Below are positions 37,931 to 48,802 of a stretch of DNA of 64,000 bases, in pieces. How positions within the stretch are numbered: position 1 is the stretch's first letter; the number at the start of each line of letters is the position of its first letter. The position numbers were made by a program, and so were the translations under genes. The notes beneath the pieces were generated by a model, which made no database searches, was not told the origin of the DNA, and saw nothing but the letters and a program-made list of their open reading frames with translations. Source of the stretch: Orbaceae bacterium ESL0727 (GTDB taxonomy: Bacteria > Pseudomonadota > Gammaproteobacteria > Enterobacterales > Orbaceae); NCBI GenBank assembly GCA_029433345.1, contig JAQTHY010000001.1, positions 806,001-870,000 of the forward strand. The letters run 5' to 3'.

Positions 37931-39094
37931 ATGGCAACGACGTCTTATAATCTTACACCGCAAATAGCACAACAAATTGTTAATCGCACCATGAAAATTA
38001 TTGATTGCAATATCAATGTGATGGATGCTGATGGGCGAATTATTGGTAGTGGTGATTTAGATCGTATTGGTGAATTGCACGAAGGTGCCATGTTAGCGAT
38101 TTCGCAAAAACGGATTGTGTCGATTGATAGTGCGACAGCACAAAGATTGCATGGCGTTAAGCCGGGGGTGAATCTTCCTTTGCAATTAAATGATCAAATT
38201 GTGGGTGTTATTGGTTTGACTGGTGAACCATCGAAAATTAAGCAGTTTGGTGAGCTTGTTTGTATGTCGGCCGAAATGATGATGGAGCAGACGCAACTAC
38301 TCACAGAACTTACCCAAGATAACCGTTTAAAAGAAGAGCTCATTCTTACCTTAATTGAAACGGATAATCTATCGACCAGTATGACACAATGGGTTAAGCG
38401 GCTAAATATTGATCTCGAACTGCATCGAGTAGTGGCGGTCATTGAAATTGACAGTGGCCAATTAGGTATTGATACGGCGATGAGTGAATTGCAGAATTTG
38501 CAAACCCAAATACAGCTACTTAGCCATAATAATTTAGTTGCGATTAAATCGGTCACGGAGTTGGTGATTTTGATGCCTGCGCTTAATCGTTATGGTCGAT
38601 GGGATCTTACCGAACATAAGAAAAAGCTCGAACACTTTGTCAGAGAGATAAAAAATAGTACTCAATTAGATATTCGCATTTCGCTTGGTAACTATTTTCC
38701 GCAAGGTGAAGATAAAATCGCTAAATCTTATCAAACAGCGAAAACGACGATGTTAATTGGTAAGCAGCGTATGCCAGATACCCGTAATTACTATTATCAA
38801 GAACTCATTTTACCGGTATTATTACATGGCTTAAGCCAAGATTGGCGAGCTGAAGAGTTATTATTACCGTTAAAACAGTTAAAGATGAATGATAATAATG
38901 GCGTATTACAAAAAACATTACAGGTTTGGTTTAACAAAGATGTACAGGCGAACGAAACCGCACATACCTTATTTATTCACCGCAATACATTGGAATATAG
39001 ATTAAATAAAATAGCCAAATTAACAGGACTTAATTTGGCTAAATTTGATGATCGTCTATTGTTATATATTGCATTGCAACTCGATCATCATTAA
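37931..39094 (+). CDS. cdaR: Sugar diacid regulator CdaR
   Basis: A 387-residue protein matching E. coli CdaR (385) throughout: the N-terminal diacid-recognition domain (AQQIVNRTMKIIDCNINVMD) and C-terminal helix-turn-helix (TAHTLFIHRNTLEYRLNKI, of the PucR type). CdaR activates galactarate, glucarate and glycerate genes. The start at 37931 matches E. coli, with GGA about 10 nt upstream; a longer reading from 37901 lacks a ribosome-binding site. It lies beside the genes it should control, which is not so in E. coli, where cdaR is unlinked. Confidence 0.94.
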   Translation: MATTSYNLTPQIAQQIVNRTMKIIDCNINVMDADGRIIGSGDLDRIGELHEGAMLAISQKRIVSIDSATAQRLHGVKPGVNLPLQLNDQIVGVIGLTGEPSKIKQFGELVCMSAEMMMEQTQLLTELTQDNRLKEELILTLIETDNLSTSMTQWVKRLNIDLELHRVVAVIEIDSGQLGIDTAMSELQNLQTQIQLLSHNNLVAIKSVTELVILMPALNRYGRWDLTEHKKKLEHFVREIKNSTQLDIRISLGNYFPQGEDKIAKSYQTAKTTMLIGKQRMPDTRNYYYQELILPVLLHGLSQDWRAEELLLPLKQLKMNDNNGVLQKTLQVWFNKDVQANETAHTLFIHRNTLEYRLNKIAKLTGLNLAKFDDRLLLYIALQLDHH

Positions 39095-39246
39095 CGATCG
39101 CGTGGTGATAGTTATAAAATGATAGCGTCATGATTAAACGATAGAATAATCATGAAATAATAGAATAGTCAGTATCGATAAAATAACAATTACCCCAATA
39201 CTAATAAACTTATAGCATAGCGATTAACTGATAAAATTTTATGAAC

Positions 39247-40800
39247 TCAGGTTACTGGAGCGGGATTAAAAATCGCTAATGGATTATGGAGTCCCCAATG
39301 ATCTGACCAAGGTTGTTTTTTGCCACTGGCAACGTCTAAAATAAGATGGAATAAGCGCCAACCAATATCTTCAATAGTTGCTTCCCCAATAGCGATATCG
39401 CCTGCACTGATATCAATTAAATCAAACCAACGTTCAGCGACAATGTTGCGGCTCGACATTTTTATCACCGGTACCATGGCCAGTCCATAAGGTGTTCCCC
39501 GACCAGAAGTAAATACTTGGAGTGTAATACCTGATGCCACTTGCTGTGCACCACAAACAAAATCACTCGCCGGTGTAGCGGCAAAAATTAATCCTTTTTT
39601 AGTGGGTCTTTGCCCAGGTGGTAAAACTTCTACAATTGGGCTGGTTCCCGATTTTGCTATTGATCCCATCGCCTTTTCGACAATATTATTTAGTCCGCCT
39701 TTTTTATTACCCGGGGTAGTATTGGCACTACGATCGACTTTCCCCGCGGTTAAGTAATCGTCATACCACTGCATTTCACGAATTAAAGCGTTGCCCACTT
39801 CTTGATTGATGACACGTGGTGTTAATAGATGGATACCATCGCGAACTTCGGTCACTTCCGAAAACATCACGGTAGCACCACAACGGACTAATAAATCTGA
39901 AGCAAATCCAACCGATGGATTAGAGGTAATCCCGGAAAATGCATCACTCCCTCCACACTGCATACCGACAATCAGTTCAGACGCAGGCACAGTTTCTCTT
40001 TTGCGTTTATTTAAACGTTCTAAATGTCTTTTGGCCACATTAAGAATATGATCGACCATGCCTTTAAAACCGTGTTCATCTTGCAATGTCACGATGTCAT
40101 CATCACTTTCTAACTTGATTGGAATGGTGTCGAGGGTGCCTTTTAATAAACGTTCAGGTTGTAATTTTTCACAACCCAAACTGATGACCATCACTTCACC
40201 ACCAAAATTAGGATTTTTCGCTAAATTATGGATAGAACGGATAGGCACAATCGCAGCCGGTGCATCGATTGCCACGCCACACCCATACAGATGCGTCAAT
40301 GGCACGACACCATCGACATTGGGGTAGTTAGGCAGTAAATCGCGCTCGATGATTTTGCTCACATATTCGACCACACCAGATACGCAGTTAACACTCATCG
40401 TAATACCCAATAAATTCCGGGTTCCAACGGATCCATCACTATTTTTGTATCCTTCAAAAGTATAACCTTCTAATGGCGGTAACGGTTCTGGCACTTTGGT
40501 CGCAATAGGGAGTTCGTGCAGTCCGGGGGCTTTAGGCATTATTGTGATCGCTTCATTTACCCAGCTCCCTTTTAAAATAGTTTTTTTCGCATAACCGATT
40601 ACTTCACCATAACGGATGATCGCCTGATCTTGAGGAATATCTTGCAATGCTACTTTATGACCTTGGGGAATATCTTCAACTAACGTTAACCCATCATTAA
40701 ATACGGTACCTTTAGGTAATCCATTATCGTTTACCACGATAGCAACGTTATCGATAGGTTTTATCTTAATATATAAAGGCTCTGTCAGCTTTTTAGTCAT
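39247..40800 (-). CDS. garD: Galactarate dehydratase
   Basis: A 517-residue member of the UxaA/GarD family (E. coli GarD 523). The N-terminal SAF-like domain (about 1-100) is followed by the dehydratase core with [36 protein letters not shown] and [13 protein letters not shown]. The cysteines in these motifs fit an iron-dependent enzyme. It converts galactarate to 5-dehydro-4-deoxy-D-glucarate. It is divergent from gudP across a 400-nt regulatory region and convergent with cdaR. Confidence 0.95.
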   Translation of the reverse strand: MTKKLTEPLYIKIKPIDNVAIVVNDNGLPKGTVFNDGLTLVEDIPQGHKVALQDIPQDQAIIRYGEVIGYAKKTILKGSWVNEAITIMPKAPGLHELPIATKVPEPLPPLEGYTFEGYKNSDGSVGTRNLLGITMSVNCVSGVVEYVSKIIERDLLPNYPNVDGVVPLTHLYGCGVAIDAPAAIVPIRSIHNLAKNPNFGGEVMVISLGCEKLQPERLLKGTLDTIPIKLESDDDIVTLQDEHGFKGMVDHILNVAKRHLERLNKRKRETVPASELIVGMQCGGSDAFSGITSNPSVGFASDLLVRCGATVMFSEVTEVRDGIHLLTPRVINQEVGNALIREMQWYDDYLTAGKVDRSANTTPGNKKGGLNNIVEKAMGSIAKSGTSPIVEVLPPGQRPTKKGLIFAATPASDFVCGAQQVASGITLQVFTSGRGTPYGLAMVPVIKMSSRNIVAERWFDLIDISAGDIAIGEATIEDIGWRLFHLILDVASGKKQPWSDHWGLHNPLAIFNPAPVT

Positions 40801-40901
40801 GTGTGCTCACCTACTATTTATTAGTATGTCAGGTAATCATACAAGTAAAACTAAAAATTGGCATTGTAAAAAAGTCTAATTTTGATGGATAAAAAAGATG
40901 T

Positions 40902-40947
40902 AATTTTGTGATCATTCACATATTAATGTGAAAACAGTCACAAAATT
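40902..40947. promoter_or_regulatory. Nested dyad with CRP site between garD and gudP
   Basis: TGTGA (40927-40931) and TCACA (40938-40942), six bases apart, form a consensus CRP site. It is the right side of a larger dyad: AATTTTGTGA (40902-40911) mirrors TCACAAAATT (40938-40947), and the inner TTCACAT mirrors ATGTGAA around ATTA. It lies in the 399-nt divergent promoter region (40801-41199), which otherwise has no gene. CRP and CdaR control of the divergent genes is expected from E. coli. Confidence 0.75.
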
Positions 40948-41199
40948 TTATCTCAGGATTTTATTTATGTGAACAAACTAACATTAGGCTATATATTTGC
41001 CTAGAAAAATTCTATTTATCATGCTTTTTTTTGTAAATTTGCCTAATGAACTTTTTGTTCCCTCCCTTCATACTGTGCAGAAATACAAATAGTCATCAGT
41101 ATATTCCTATCGTTTCCAAAGTTATTTTTAAAAAGTCATTCTGAGTGAGGATAACCCAATTTTTATATTATAAATTATTTAATGTGAGGAAATCTGAGT

Positions 41200-42549
41200 A
41201 TGAGTATCACTAAAACAGGTAATGAGCAAAGAAAAAAGCAAACCAATATGCGTTGGTTGATTGTGGTGTTTTTGTTTACCGTTACAGCCATTAATTATGG
41301 TGATCGTGCCACGTTAGGTATTGCAGGTAAAGCCATGGCAGGCGACTTGGGTTTTGATGCTGCTGCGATGGGATGGGTAATGTCATCATTTGGTATTGCA
41401 TATGTGATTGGGCAATTACCGGGTGGCTGGTTACTGGATAAATTTGGTTCTAAAAGAGTCTATTTTTATAGTATTTTGTTTTGGTCTATTTTTACCTTAT
41501 TACAAGGTACGGTTCACTTTTTTATTGGTGCATGGGCGATTATTATGCTCTTCACTTTTCGATTCTTAATGGGGCTTGCCGAATCCCCTTCTTTTCCTGG
41601 TAATAGTCGTATCACAGCTGCATGGTTCCCCGCAAAAGAAAGAGCCACTGCGGTTGCCATCTTCAATTCTGCCCAATATTTTGCCACCGTAATCTTTGCA
41701 CCAATTATGGGGTGGTTAACTCATGAATATGGTTGGCAATCTGTCTTCTTTTTTATGGGGGGATTAGGTGTGATTGTGAGTATTGCAACCATATTTGTGA
41801 TTAAAAATCCTAAAGATCATCCATGGGCGAATAAAGCAGAAGTTGACTATATTGCCGAAGGTGGTGCTTTAGTCGATATGGATCAGAAGAAATCGACTAG
41901 TAATAAAAATGATGGACCAAAATTACGTTATTTAGGCCAGTTATTGGCTAACAGAATGTTACTTGGTGTTTATCTTGGTCAGTATTGTATTAACTGTTTA
42001 ACCTTCTTTTTTATTACGTGGTTTCCTATTTATTTAGCAACACAGCGTGGTATGAATATCAAAGAAGTCGGTTTTGCTGCTGCTATCCCCGCTATCTGCG
42101 GTTTTATTGGTGGCTTAAGTGGCGGCGTTTTTTCTGACTATTTAATGCGTAAAACAGGATCGTTATCTATTGCGCGTAAAACCCCTATTGTGCTAGGGAT
42201 GTTATTTTCGATGATTATGATTTTCTGTAATTATGTGGATTCTATTGCATTGGTCATTTTATTTATGTCATTAGCCTTTTTTGGTAAAGGTTTCGGTGCA
42301 CTTGGATGGGCTGTGATGGCTGATACTGCCCCTAAAGAGATGAGTGGATTGGCGGGTGGTCTATTTAATATGTTTGGTAATGCCTCAAGCATTGTTTCAC
42401 CGATTATCATTGGCTATATCGTTTCATGGACAGGGCGATTCGAGTGGGCGTTAGTTTTCGTCGCCGCACATGCACTTATTGCGGCATTTAGTTACTTAAT
42501 TTTAGTTGGTCCAATCAAGCGTATGGAATTAAAGAAAACCGATAAATAA
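41200..42549 (+). CDS. gudP: Galactarate/glucarate/glycerate transporter
   Basis: A 449-residue MFS protein with 12 membrane segments, of the anion:cation symporter family to which GudP and GarP belong. The N-terminal block MRWLIVVFLFTVTAINYGDRATLGIAG and GESPSFPGNSR-like AESPSFPGNSRITAAWFP are typical. It imports galactarate or glucarate with protons. It is the first gene of the plus-strand gud-gar operon. GAGGAAA precedes the ATG. It could equally be called GarP; context favours GudP. Confidence 0.9.
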   Translation: MSITKTGNEQRKKQTNMRWLIVVFLFTVTAINYGDRATLGIAGKAMAGDLGFDAAAMGWVMSSFGIAYVIGQLPGGWLLDKFGSKRVYFYSILFWSIFTLLQGTVHFFIGAWAIIMLFTFRFLMGLAESPSFPGNSRITAAWFPAKERATAVAIFNSAQYFATVIFAPIMGWLTHEYGWQSVFFFMGGLGVIVSIATIFVIKNPKDHPWANKAEVDYIAEGGALVDMDQKKSTSNKNDGPKLRYLGQLLANRMLLGVYLGQYCINCLTFFFITWFPIYLATQRGMNIKEVGFAAAIPAICGFIGGLSGGVFSDYLMRKTGSLSIARKTPIVLGMLFSMIMIFCNYVDSIALVILFMSLAFFGKGFGALGWAVMADTAPKEMSGLAGGLFNMFGNASSIVSPIIIGYIVSWTGRFEWALVFVAAHALIAAFSYLILVGPIKRMELKKTDK

Positions 42550-42591
42550 CGTTATGTTTTGCTTAATTGTTACTTTGGTAGGTAAATAAAA

Positions 42592-43929
42592 ATGAGTACA
42601 CAATCTGTTCCTATTATTAAAACGATGCAAGTCATTCCGGTTGCCGGTTATGACAGCATGTTGATGAATATCGGTGGGGCACATAGTCCATATTTCACAC
42701 GAAATATTGTGATTTTAAACGATAACGCGGGTCATATAGGCGTGGGTGAAGCTCCGGGTGGGGCAACGATTGAAAATGCCTTACTAGAAGCGATACCACA
42801 TGTAGAAGGTCGACCGATATCGATTCTTAACCGAATCGTTAATGAGATGCACCAAGGATATCTTGATGCTGATTACGATACCTTTGGCAAAGGTGCTTGG
42901 ACCTTTGAATTGCGTGTAAATGCGGTTGCTGCATTAGAAGCTGCGTTACTTGATCTGATGGGACAATTTTTGAATGTTCCTGTCGCAGAATTACTGGGGC
43001 CAGGTAAACAACGGGATGAGGTTACGGTATTGGGTTATCTATTTTATATTGGTGATGATGCCAAAACTGATCTGCCTTATGATCGTCCACAATCCAATCG
43101 CCATGAATGGTATAAAATCCGTCGACAACCGGCAATGACCACTGAAGCTGTCGTCGAATTAGCTGCAGCGGCAAAAGATCGTTATGGTTTTAAAGATTTT
43201 AAAATGAAAGGTGGCGTGTTTACCGGTGAAAAAGAGATTGCCACAATTACCGCCCTGAAAAAATATTTTCCAGATGCAAGAATTACCTTAGATCCGAATG
43301 GTGGTTGGTCACTGAATGAAGCGATCCAATTATGCAAAGGTCTGCAAGATGTGCTTACTTATGCCGAAGATCCTTGTGGCGCTGAAAATGGTTATTCCGG
43401 ACGTGAAATTATGGCTGAGTTTCGCCGTGCGACCGGTATACCAACCGCAACCAATATGGTGGCGACTAATTGGCGCGAAATGTGTCATTCGATCTTGTTA
43501 CAAGCGGTAGATATTCCATTAGCCGATCCTCATTTTTGGACACTTACTGGTGCCAGTCGCGTCGCACAACTGTGTAACGAATGGGGGTTAACATGGGGAT
43601 GTCATTCTAATAACCATTTCGATATCTCGTTGGCAATGTTTAGCCATGTTGGCGCATCGGCACCGGGTAATCCAACCGCATTAGATACCCACTGGATTTG
43701 GCAAGAAGGCCATGACCGTTTAACCAAAAATCCCTTACAGATTATCAACGGAAAAATTAAATTACACGATAAACCTGGGTTGGGGATTGAAATCGACATG
43801 GCACAAATTGAAAAAGCGCATGCATTATATAAACAGCTACCCACAGGTGCACGGAATGATGGTATGGCCATGCAATATCTTATTCCTGGTTGGCAATTTG
43901 ATCGTAAGCGGCCTTGTATGGTGCGTTAA
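42592..43929 (+). CDS. gudX: Glucarate dehydratase-related protein GudX
   Basis: A 445-residue enolase-superfamily protein. It matches E. coli GudX better than Gud[32 protein letters not shown], and especially [28 protein letters not shown]. The superfamily residues are kept: FKMKGG (the K-x-K pair), [17 protein letters not shown], and SNNHFDIS with the catalytic His. E. coli GudX is much less active than GudD on glucarate and its role is uncertain. It lies 42 nt after gudP and 52 nt before gudD. Confidence 0.9.
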   Translation: MSTQSVPIIKTMQVIPVAGYDSMLMNIGGAHSPYFTRNIVILNDNAGHIGVGEAPGGATIENALLEAIPHVEGRPISILNRIVNEMHQGYLDADYDTFGKGAWTFELRVNAVAALEAALLDLMGQFLNVPVAELLGPGKQRDEVTVLGYLFYIGDDAKTDLPYDRPQSNRHEWYKIRRQPAMTTEAVVELAAAAKDRYGFKDFKMKGGVFTGEKEIATITALKKYFPDARITLDPNGGWSLNEAIQLCKGLQDVLTYAEDPCGAENGYSGREIMAEFRRATGIPTATNMVATNWREMCHSILLQAVDIPLADPHFWTLTGASRVAQLCNEWGLTWGCHSNNHFDISLAMFSHVGASAPGNPTALDTHWIWQEGHDRLTKNPLQIINGKIKLHDKPGLGIEIDMAQIEKAHALYKQLPTGARNDGMAMQYLIPGWQFDRKRPCMVR

Positions 43930-43981
43930 TAACGTATTGTTTCTAATGACTAAAATCAACGATTAAAAGAGGTTAATGATT

Positions 43982-45316
43982 ATGAGTTCATCGTCACCGA
44001 TTGTTACTGATATGCAGGTTTACCCGGTCGCCGGTTATGACAGTATGTTACTGAATTTAAGTGGTGCACATTCGCCTTATTTCACACGCAATATTGTCGT
44101 GTTAAAAGATAATGCTGGTCATACAGGGGTAGGTGAAGTGCCTTGTGTTGGCAGCGTGACTAAAACATTAGAAGAGTCTAAACCGTTAGTCATGGGGCAA
44201 TCACTTGGTAATTATAAGAATGTCATGCAGCGAGTACGTCAGCAATTTGCTGATCGCGATGTGGGAGGGCGTGGTAATCAAACCTTTGATCAACGCTCAA
44301 CAATTCATGTGGTCACTGCGATTGAAGCCGCCATGTTAGATCTATTAGGTCAACATTTAGGGGTGACAGTTGCCTCTTTATTGGGCGAAGGTCAGCAACG
44401 CGATGAAGTAGAGATGTTAGGTTATCTCTTTTATGTGGGTGATCGTCGTAAAACGGATTTGCCTTATCAAAGTGAAGCGAATAATTCCTGTGATTGGTAC
44501 CGTCTACGTCACGAAGAAGCATTAACACCAGAGTCGATCGTCCGTTTGGCAGAGGCCACCTATGAAAAATATGGTTTTCGCGATTTTAAATTAAAAGGGG
44601 GCGTTCTGACTGCGGATGATGAAGCCTTGGCTGTGATCGCCATTAAAAAACGATTCCCTAATGCACGTGTGACGCTGGATCCGAATGGTGCGTGGTTATT
44701 AGATGAAGCAATTCGCATCGGTAAACAGTTAAAAAATGTCTTGGCCTATGCGGAAGATCCCTGTGGTGCTGAGCAAGGTTATTCAGGACGTGAAATTATG
44801 TCGGAATTTCGACGTGCCACCGGTTTGCCAACCGCAACAAATATGATTGCAACGGATTGGCGGCAGATGAATCATGCTTTATCGCTACAATCTGTCGATA
44901 TCCCACTTGCAGATCCCCATTTCTGGACAATGAATGGCTCGGTACGTGTTGCGCAAATGTGCCATGAATTTGGGTTAACATGGGGATCACACTCTAATAA
45001 TCACTTTGATATATCGTTGGCGATGTTTACACATGTTGGTGCAGCCGCGCCGGGTAAACCAACAGCCATTGATACACATTGGATTTGGCAAGAAGGTAAT
45101 CAACGGTTAACCAAAGAACCTTTACAGATAGTTAATGGCAAAATTAAAGTGCCAGAAAAGCCAGGATTAGGAATTGAAATCGATATGGATCAGGTGATGA
45201 AAGCGCATGAATTGTTTAAGCGTATGAATCTCGGTAATCGTAACGATGCGATGGCTATGCAATATTTAGTTCCTGACTGGAAATTTGATAATAAAAAACC
45301 GTGTTTAGTAAGATAA
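43982..45316 (+). CDS. gudD: Glucarate dehydratase
   Basis: A 444-residue enolase-superfamily dehydratase very close to E. coli Gud[68 protein letters not shown] and [10 protein letters not shown]. It removes water from D-glucarate (and L-idarate) to give 5-dehydro-4-deoxy-D-glucarate. The ATG at 43982 is preferred: AGAGG lies about 9 nt upstream, whereas the ATG at 43976 is too near. It lies between gudX, its paralogue, and garL. Confidence 0.95.
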   Translation: MSSSSPIVTDMQVYPVAGYDSMLLNLSGAHSPYFTRNIVVLKDNAGHTGVGEVPCVGSVTKTLEESKPLVMGQSLGNYKNVMQRVRQQFADRDVGGRGNQTFDQRSTIHVVTAIEAAMLDLLGQHLGVTVASLLGEGQQRDEVEMLGYLFYVGDRRKTDLPYQSEANNSCDWYRLRHEEALTPESIVRLAEATYEKYGFRDFKLKGGVLTADDEALAVIAIKKRFPNARVTLDPNGAWLLDEAIRIGKQLKNVLAYAEDPCGAEQGYSGREIMSEFRRATGLPTATNMIATDWRQMNHALSLQSVDIPLADPHFWTMNGSVRVAQMCHEFGLTWGSHSNNHFDISLAMFTHVGAAAPGKPTAIDTHWIWQEGNQRLTKEPLQIVNGKIKVPEKPGLGIEIDMDQVMKAHELFKRMNLGNRNDAMAMQYLVPDWKFDNKKPCLVR

Positions 45317-45339
45317 AAATTGAGAGCTGAAGGTAAATT

Positions 45340-46110
45340 ATGAAAAAGACAACATGCCATAATCAATTTAAACAAGATATTTTAGCGCGTAAACAGTTAA
45401 TTGGTTGTTGGGCAGCATTAGGTAGTCCTATTACGACTGAAATCTTAGGTTTGGCTGGCTTTGATTGGTTATTGCTTGATGGCGAGCATGCAACGAATGA
45501 TGTATTAACGTTTATTCCGCAATTAATGGCATTAAAAGATAGCGTCAGTGCAGCCGTGGTTCGTCCAGCATGGAATGATAAAGTATTAATTAAACGACTA
45601 CTTGATATCGGTTTTTATAACTTCTTGATTCCTTATGTGGAAACAGAAGAACAAGCTAAAGCTGCCATATTGGCGACCCGTTATCCCCCTGAAGGTGTGC
45701 GTGGTGTGTCTGTTTCGCATCGTAGTAATGAGTTTGGCACCATTACCGATTATTTCCAAACGATTAATCAAAATATCTGTGTCACTGTACAAATCGAAAC
45801 CCAAAAAGCGGTAGACAATATGGAAGCGATTGCTTCGTTAGACGGTATTGACGGTATTTTTGTCGGCCCAAGTGATTTATCGGCTTCGTTAGGGCATTTT
45901 GGTAATCCGAAACATCCTGATGTTCAGGCTGTGATTCAAACTATATTTGATGTCGCTAAAAAATATAACAAAGGGTGCGGTATTCTTGCCCCAATCGAGG
46001 AAGATGCACGCCATTATTTAGACATGGGCGCAACGTTTGTTGCTGTAGGGAGTGATTTGGGACTATTCCGGGGTGTGACACAAGCCTTAGCAGATAAATA
46101 TCTGAAATAA
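45340..46110 (+). CDS. garL: 5-keto-4-deoxy-D-glucarate aldolase
   Basis: A 256-residue HpcH/HpaI-family class II aldolase, the same length as E. coli Gar[12 protein letters not shown] carries the catalytic His/Asp region, [14 protein letters not shown] the metal-binding Glu and [11 protein letters not shown] the second ligand Asp. It cleaves 5-keto-4-deoxy-glucarate to pyruvate and tartronate semialdehyde. It follows gudD by 23 nt. Confidence 0.95.
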   Translation: MKKTTCHNQFKQDILARKQLIGCWAALGSPITTEILGLAGFDWLLLDGEHATNDVLTFIPQLMALKDSVSAAVVRPAWNDKVLIKRLLDIGFYNFLIPYVETEEQAKAAILATRYPPEGVRGVSVSHRSNEFGTITDYFQTINQNICVTVQIETQKAVDNMEAIASLDGIDGIFVGPSDLSASLGHFGNPKHPDVQAVIQTIFDVAKKYNKGCGILAPIEEDARHYLDMGATFVAVGSDLGLFRGVTQALADKYLK

Positions 46111-46208
46111 TTAATCAATGCTAGATTTTGCATTGATGACAGTAATCTATTTTTTCTGTAGGTATCTCTACCGAATAACATATTTCTAGTACAACAAAGG
46201 AGTTAAAA

Positions 46209-47099
46209 ATGAAAATTGGTTTTATTGGGTTAGGAATTATGGGCAAACCAATGAGTAAAAATTTGCTAAAAGCAGGTTATTCACTGGTCGTCTGCGATAG
46301 AAATAAAGCAGCGGTTGATGAAGTTGTTGCTGCAGGTGCACAAAGCGCTGCTAATGGTAAAGAAATTGCTCAACAATGTAATGTGATCATCACAATGTTG
46401 CCTAATTCACCTCATGTTAAAGAAGTTGTACTTGGTGAAAATGGTGTACTTGAAGGTGCTAAAGCGGGAACGACTATTATTGATATGAGTTCTATTGCCC
46501 CATTAGCAAGTCGAGAAATTCATGATGCTGTCGCCAAAAAGGGTGTGACGATGTTAGATGCACCAGTCAGTGGTGGTGAACCTAAAGCAATCGATGGTAC
46601 TTTATCAGTGATGGTTGGCGGTGAAAAAGCCATATTTGATCAATATTATGATCTCATGAAAGCTATGGCAGGTTCTGTCGTTTATACTGGCGCTATTGGT
46701 GCAGGTAATGTAACCAAATTAGCTAACCAAGTGATTGTGGCTTTAAATATTGCTGCTATGTCAGAAGCGTTAGTGTTAGCGACCAAAGCAGGGGTTGATC
46801 CTAAATTAGTTTTTGAAGCGATTCGCGGTGGTTTAGCCGGTAGTACTGTTTTAGAAGCGAAAGCGCCTATGGTACTGAATCGTAACTTTAAGCCAGGATT
46901 CCGTATCGATTTACATATAAAAGATCTGCAAAATGCATTAGATACATCACATGGTGTGGGCACTTCATTACCTTTAACCGCCGCGGTAATGGAAATGATG
47001 CAAGCGCTAAGAACGGATGGATTAGGTCAATGCGACCATAGTGCATTAGCGCGTTATTATGAAAACTTAGCTAAAATTGAAATTAAAGAGACAAAATAA
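46209..47099 (+). CDS. garR: Tartronate semialdehyde reductase
   Basis: A 296-residue beta-hydroxyacid dehydrogenase. The N-terminal GFIGLGIMGKPM is the NAD-binding motif; DAPVSGGEPKA and the catalytic lysine in GAGNVTKLANQ (near 170) follow. It reduces tartronate semialdehyde to D-glycerate. AAAGGAG precedes the ATG. It lies between garL and garK, though the gap before garK is long and structured. Confidence 0.95.
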   Translation: MKIGFIGLGIMGKPMSKNLLKAGYSLVVCDRNKAAVDEVVAAGAQSAANGKEIAQQCNVIITMLPNSPHVKEVVLGENGVLEGAKAGTTIIDMSSIAPLASREIHDAVAKKGVTMLDAPVSGGEPKAIDGTLSVMVGGEKAIFDQYYDLMKAMAGSVVYTGAIGAGNVTKLANQVIVALNIAAMSEALVLATKAGVDPKLVFEAIRGGLAGSTVLEAKAPMVLNRNFKPGFRIDLHIKDLQNALDTSHGVGTSLPLTAAVMEMMQALRTDGLGQCDHSALARYYENLAKIEIKETK

Positions 47100-47145
47100 A
47101 GGCTATATATCTGTTGCCGGTGAATAGATCCTTGCATTTAAAACG

Positions 47146-47188
47146 TCATGCGTTATAGGGGGAAATCTCTATAACACATGATTTCCCC
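47146..47188 (+). promoter_or_regulatory. Two mutually exclusive hairpins between garR and garK
   Basis: TCATGCGTTATAG (47146-47158) pairs with CTATAACACATGA (47169-47181) with one G-T pair. Alternatively GGGGAAATC (47159-47167), which is in the first hairpin's loop, pairs exactly with GATTTCCCC (47180-47188). The two stems share bases and cannot both form. No T-run follows. The surrounding 386-nt gap (47100-47485) shows no gene. Confidence 0.6.
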
Positions 47189-47485
47189 TACATTTTGTTG
47201 GTAGCTATTAATGAGCTGTTAATGGGTACGGAAATACGAAATAGAGCTATCATATTGAATGATAATAGTAAAAATATTATTTGTGCTGTAAATAACTAAT
47301 AATAAAGATTAATATTGATAACTAATTGCAAAATATAATAGTGATTCTTTTGCAAGAAGATTGTTTGCGATTCTGTCAGCTATTATGGGCGGAATGTAAA
47401 AAATAATAGGGTATAGGATTTTACCTCTCATACCTCATTTATTCATCAGCAGTAGCTGGCGAAATTGGTCAAATTAGGAAGAAGT

Positions 47486-48634
47486 ATGAAAATTGTTATT
47501 GCACCTGATTCATTTAAGGAAAGCCTTAGTGCTTCAGATATTGCGCACACTATCAAACAAGGTTTTTTACACGTGTACCCTGATGCATTTTATACGTTAT
47601 TACCTGTTGCTGATGGTGGCGAAGGCACTGTTGAAGCGATGGTACATGCATTAAATGGCGATATTATCCATACCACGGTTACCGATCCCTTAGGGGAAAA
47701 AGGTGTTGCCTTTTATGGTCTCTCTTGCGATAAGCAGTGTGCAATTATTGAAATGGCAGCTGCAAGTGGATTAGAGCGTGTTCCCGTTGATAAAAGAGAT
47801 GCCAAAATTACCACATCATATGGGACAGGTGAATTGATTCGCGATGCTCTCGACAAAGGAACACGTAAATTTATTATTGGTATCGGTGGGAGCGCAACGA
47901 ATGATGGCGGCGCCGGTATGTTACAAGCACTGGGTGTTAAGTTATTAGATGAAGCGGGCAATCAGATTGGTTATGGTGGGCAGGCACTTGCTCACTTAGC
48001 GCGTATTGATATTAGCCAAATGGATGCGCGTTTGCAAGCGTGTGATTTTGAAATCGCGTGTGATGTGACCAATCCGTTAACTGGCGAAAATGGTGCTTCA
48101 GCTATTTTTGGTCCACAAAAAGGGGCCAGTGAGAGTGATATAAGATTACTGGATGCAAATCTAAAACATTTCGCTAATATCATCAAACGTGATCTCCATG
48201 TTGATGTGGAAACTATCCCCGGAACGGGCGCCGCTGGGGGAATGGGGGCGGCACTGTTAGCTTTTATGGGCGCAAAACTGCGTCCTGGTATCGATATTAT
48301 TACTGAATTACTGAATTTAGATGCATTAATTAAAGATGCCGATTTAGTGATTACAGGCGAAGGGCGTTTAGATCAACAAAGTGTTAACGGTAAAGTGCCG
48401 GTTGGGGTGGCAAAAATTGCGCAACGCTATCATAAACCTGTGATAGCGATAGTGGGGAGTGTAGGGGATAAGGCAGAATTAGTTTATCCTTATGGGATTT
48501 CTGCAATGTTTAGTATTTTATCTAAAGTGTCTACGTTAACCGAAGCTTTAGATGCCAATACGGCGAGAGCCAATCTTTATCAAACAGCCGTAAATATTGC
48601 GTTAACCTTAAAAATTGGGCAATCTATTGCATAA
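47486..48634 (+). CDS. garK: Glycerate 2-kinase
   Basis: A 382-residue glycerate kinase of the GarK/GlxK family (E. coli GarK 381). The N-terminal MKIVIAPDSFKESLSASDIA, PVADGGEGTVEA, GIGGSATNDGGAGMLQALG and TGEGRLDQQSVNGKVP are family motifs. It phosphorylates D-glycerate to 2-phosphoglycerate, joining aldarate breakdown to glycolysis. The start at 47486 has AGGAAG upstream and matches the family; an earlier frame from 47465 does not. It closes the gud-gar cluster. Confidence 0.95.
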   Translation: MKIVIAPDSFKESLSASDIAHTIKQGFLHVYPDAFYTLLPVADGGEGTVEAMVHALNGDIIHTTVTDPLGEKGVAFYGLSCDKQCAIIEMAAASGLERVPVDKRDAKITTSYGTGELIRDALDKGTRKFIIGIGGSATNDGGAGMLQALGVKLLDEAGNQIGYGGQALAHLARIDISQMDARLQACDFEIACDVTNPLTGENGASAIFGPQKGASESDIRLLDANLKHFANIIKRDLHVDVETIPGTGAAGGMGAALLAFMGAKLRPGIDIITELLNLDALIKDADLVITGEGRLDQQSVNGKVPVGVAKIAQRYHKPVIAIVGSVGDKAELVYPYGISAMFSILSKVSTLTEALDANTARANLYQTAVNIALTLKIGQSIA

Positions 48635-48731
48635 CTGTTAACTCACTGTTACTTAATAATAATAGAAATAAAATAGCAACACTATCTGATTTCTGTTTAT
48701 GCAGATTATGATGAAAAATGCATAAAAAATT

Positions 48732-48762
48732 AATGGATAATAGGTGAGCCCTACTATCCATT
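48732..48762 (-). terminator. Terminator of the OPT transporter gene
   Basis: AATGGATAATAGG pairs with CCTACTATCCATT with one mismatch around TGAGC. On the minus strand the stem is followed by AATTTTTT. It may also slow plus-strand transcription from garK. Confidence 0.65.
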
Positions 48763-48802
48763 ATGTCCCTCTAAATAAGTGGTGTCATTGACTCAATACC
48801 GA

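Noticed and set aside
39095..39246. A tandem array in the cdaR-garD gap
   Set aside because: The motifs GATAG and ATGAT recur but with no constant spacing, so it does not meet the standard used for the other arrays.
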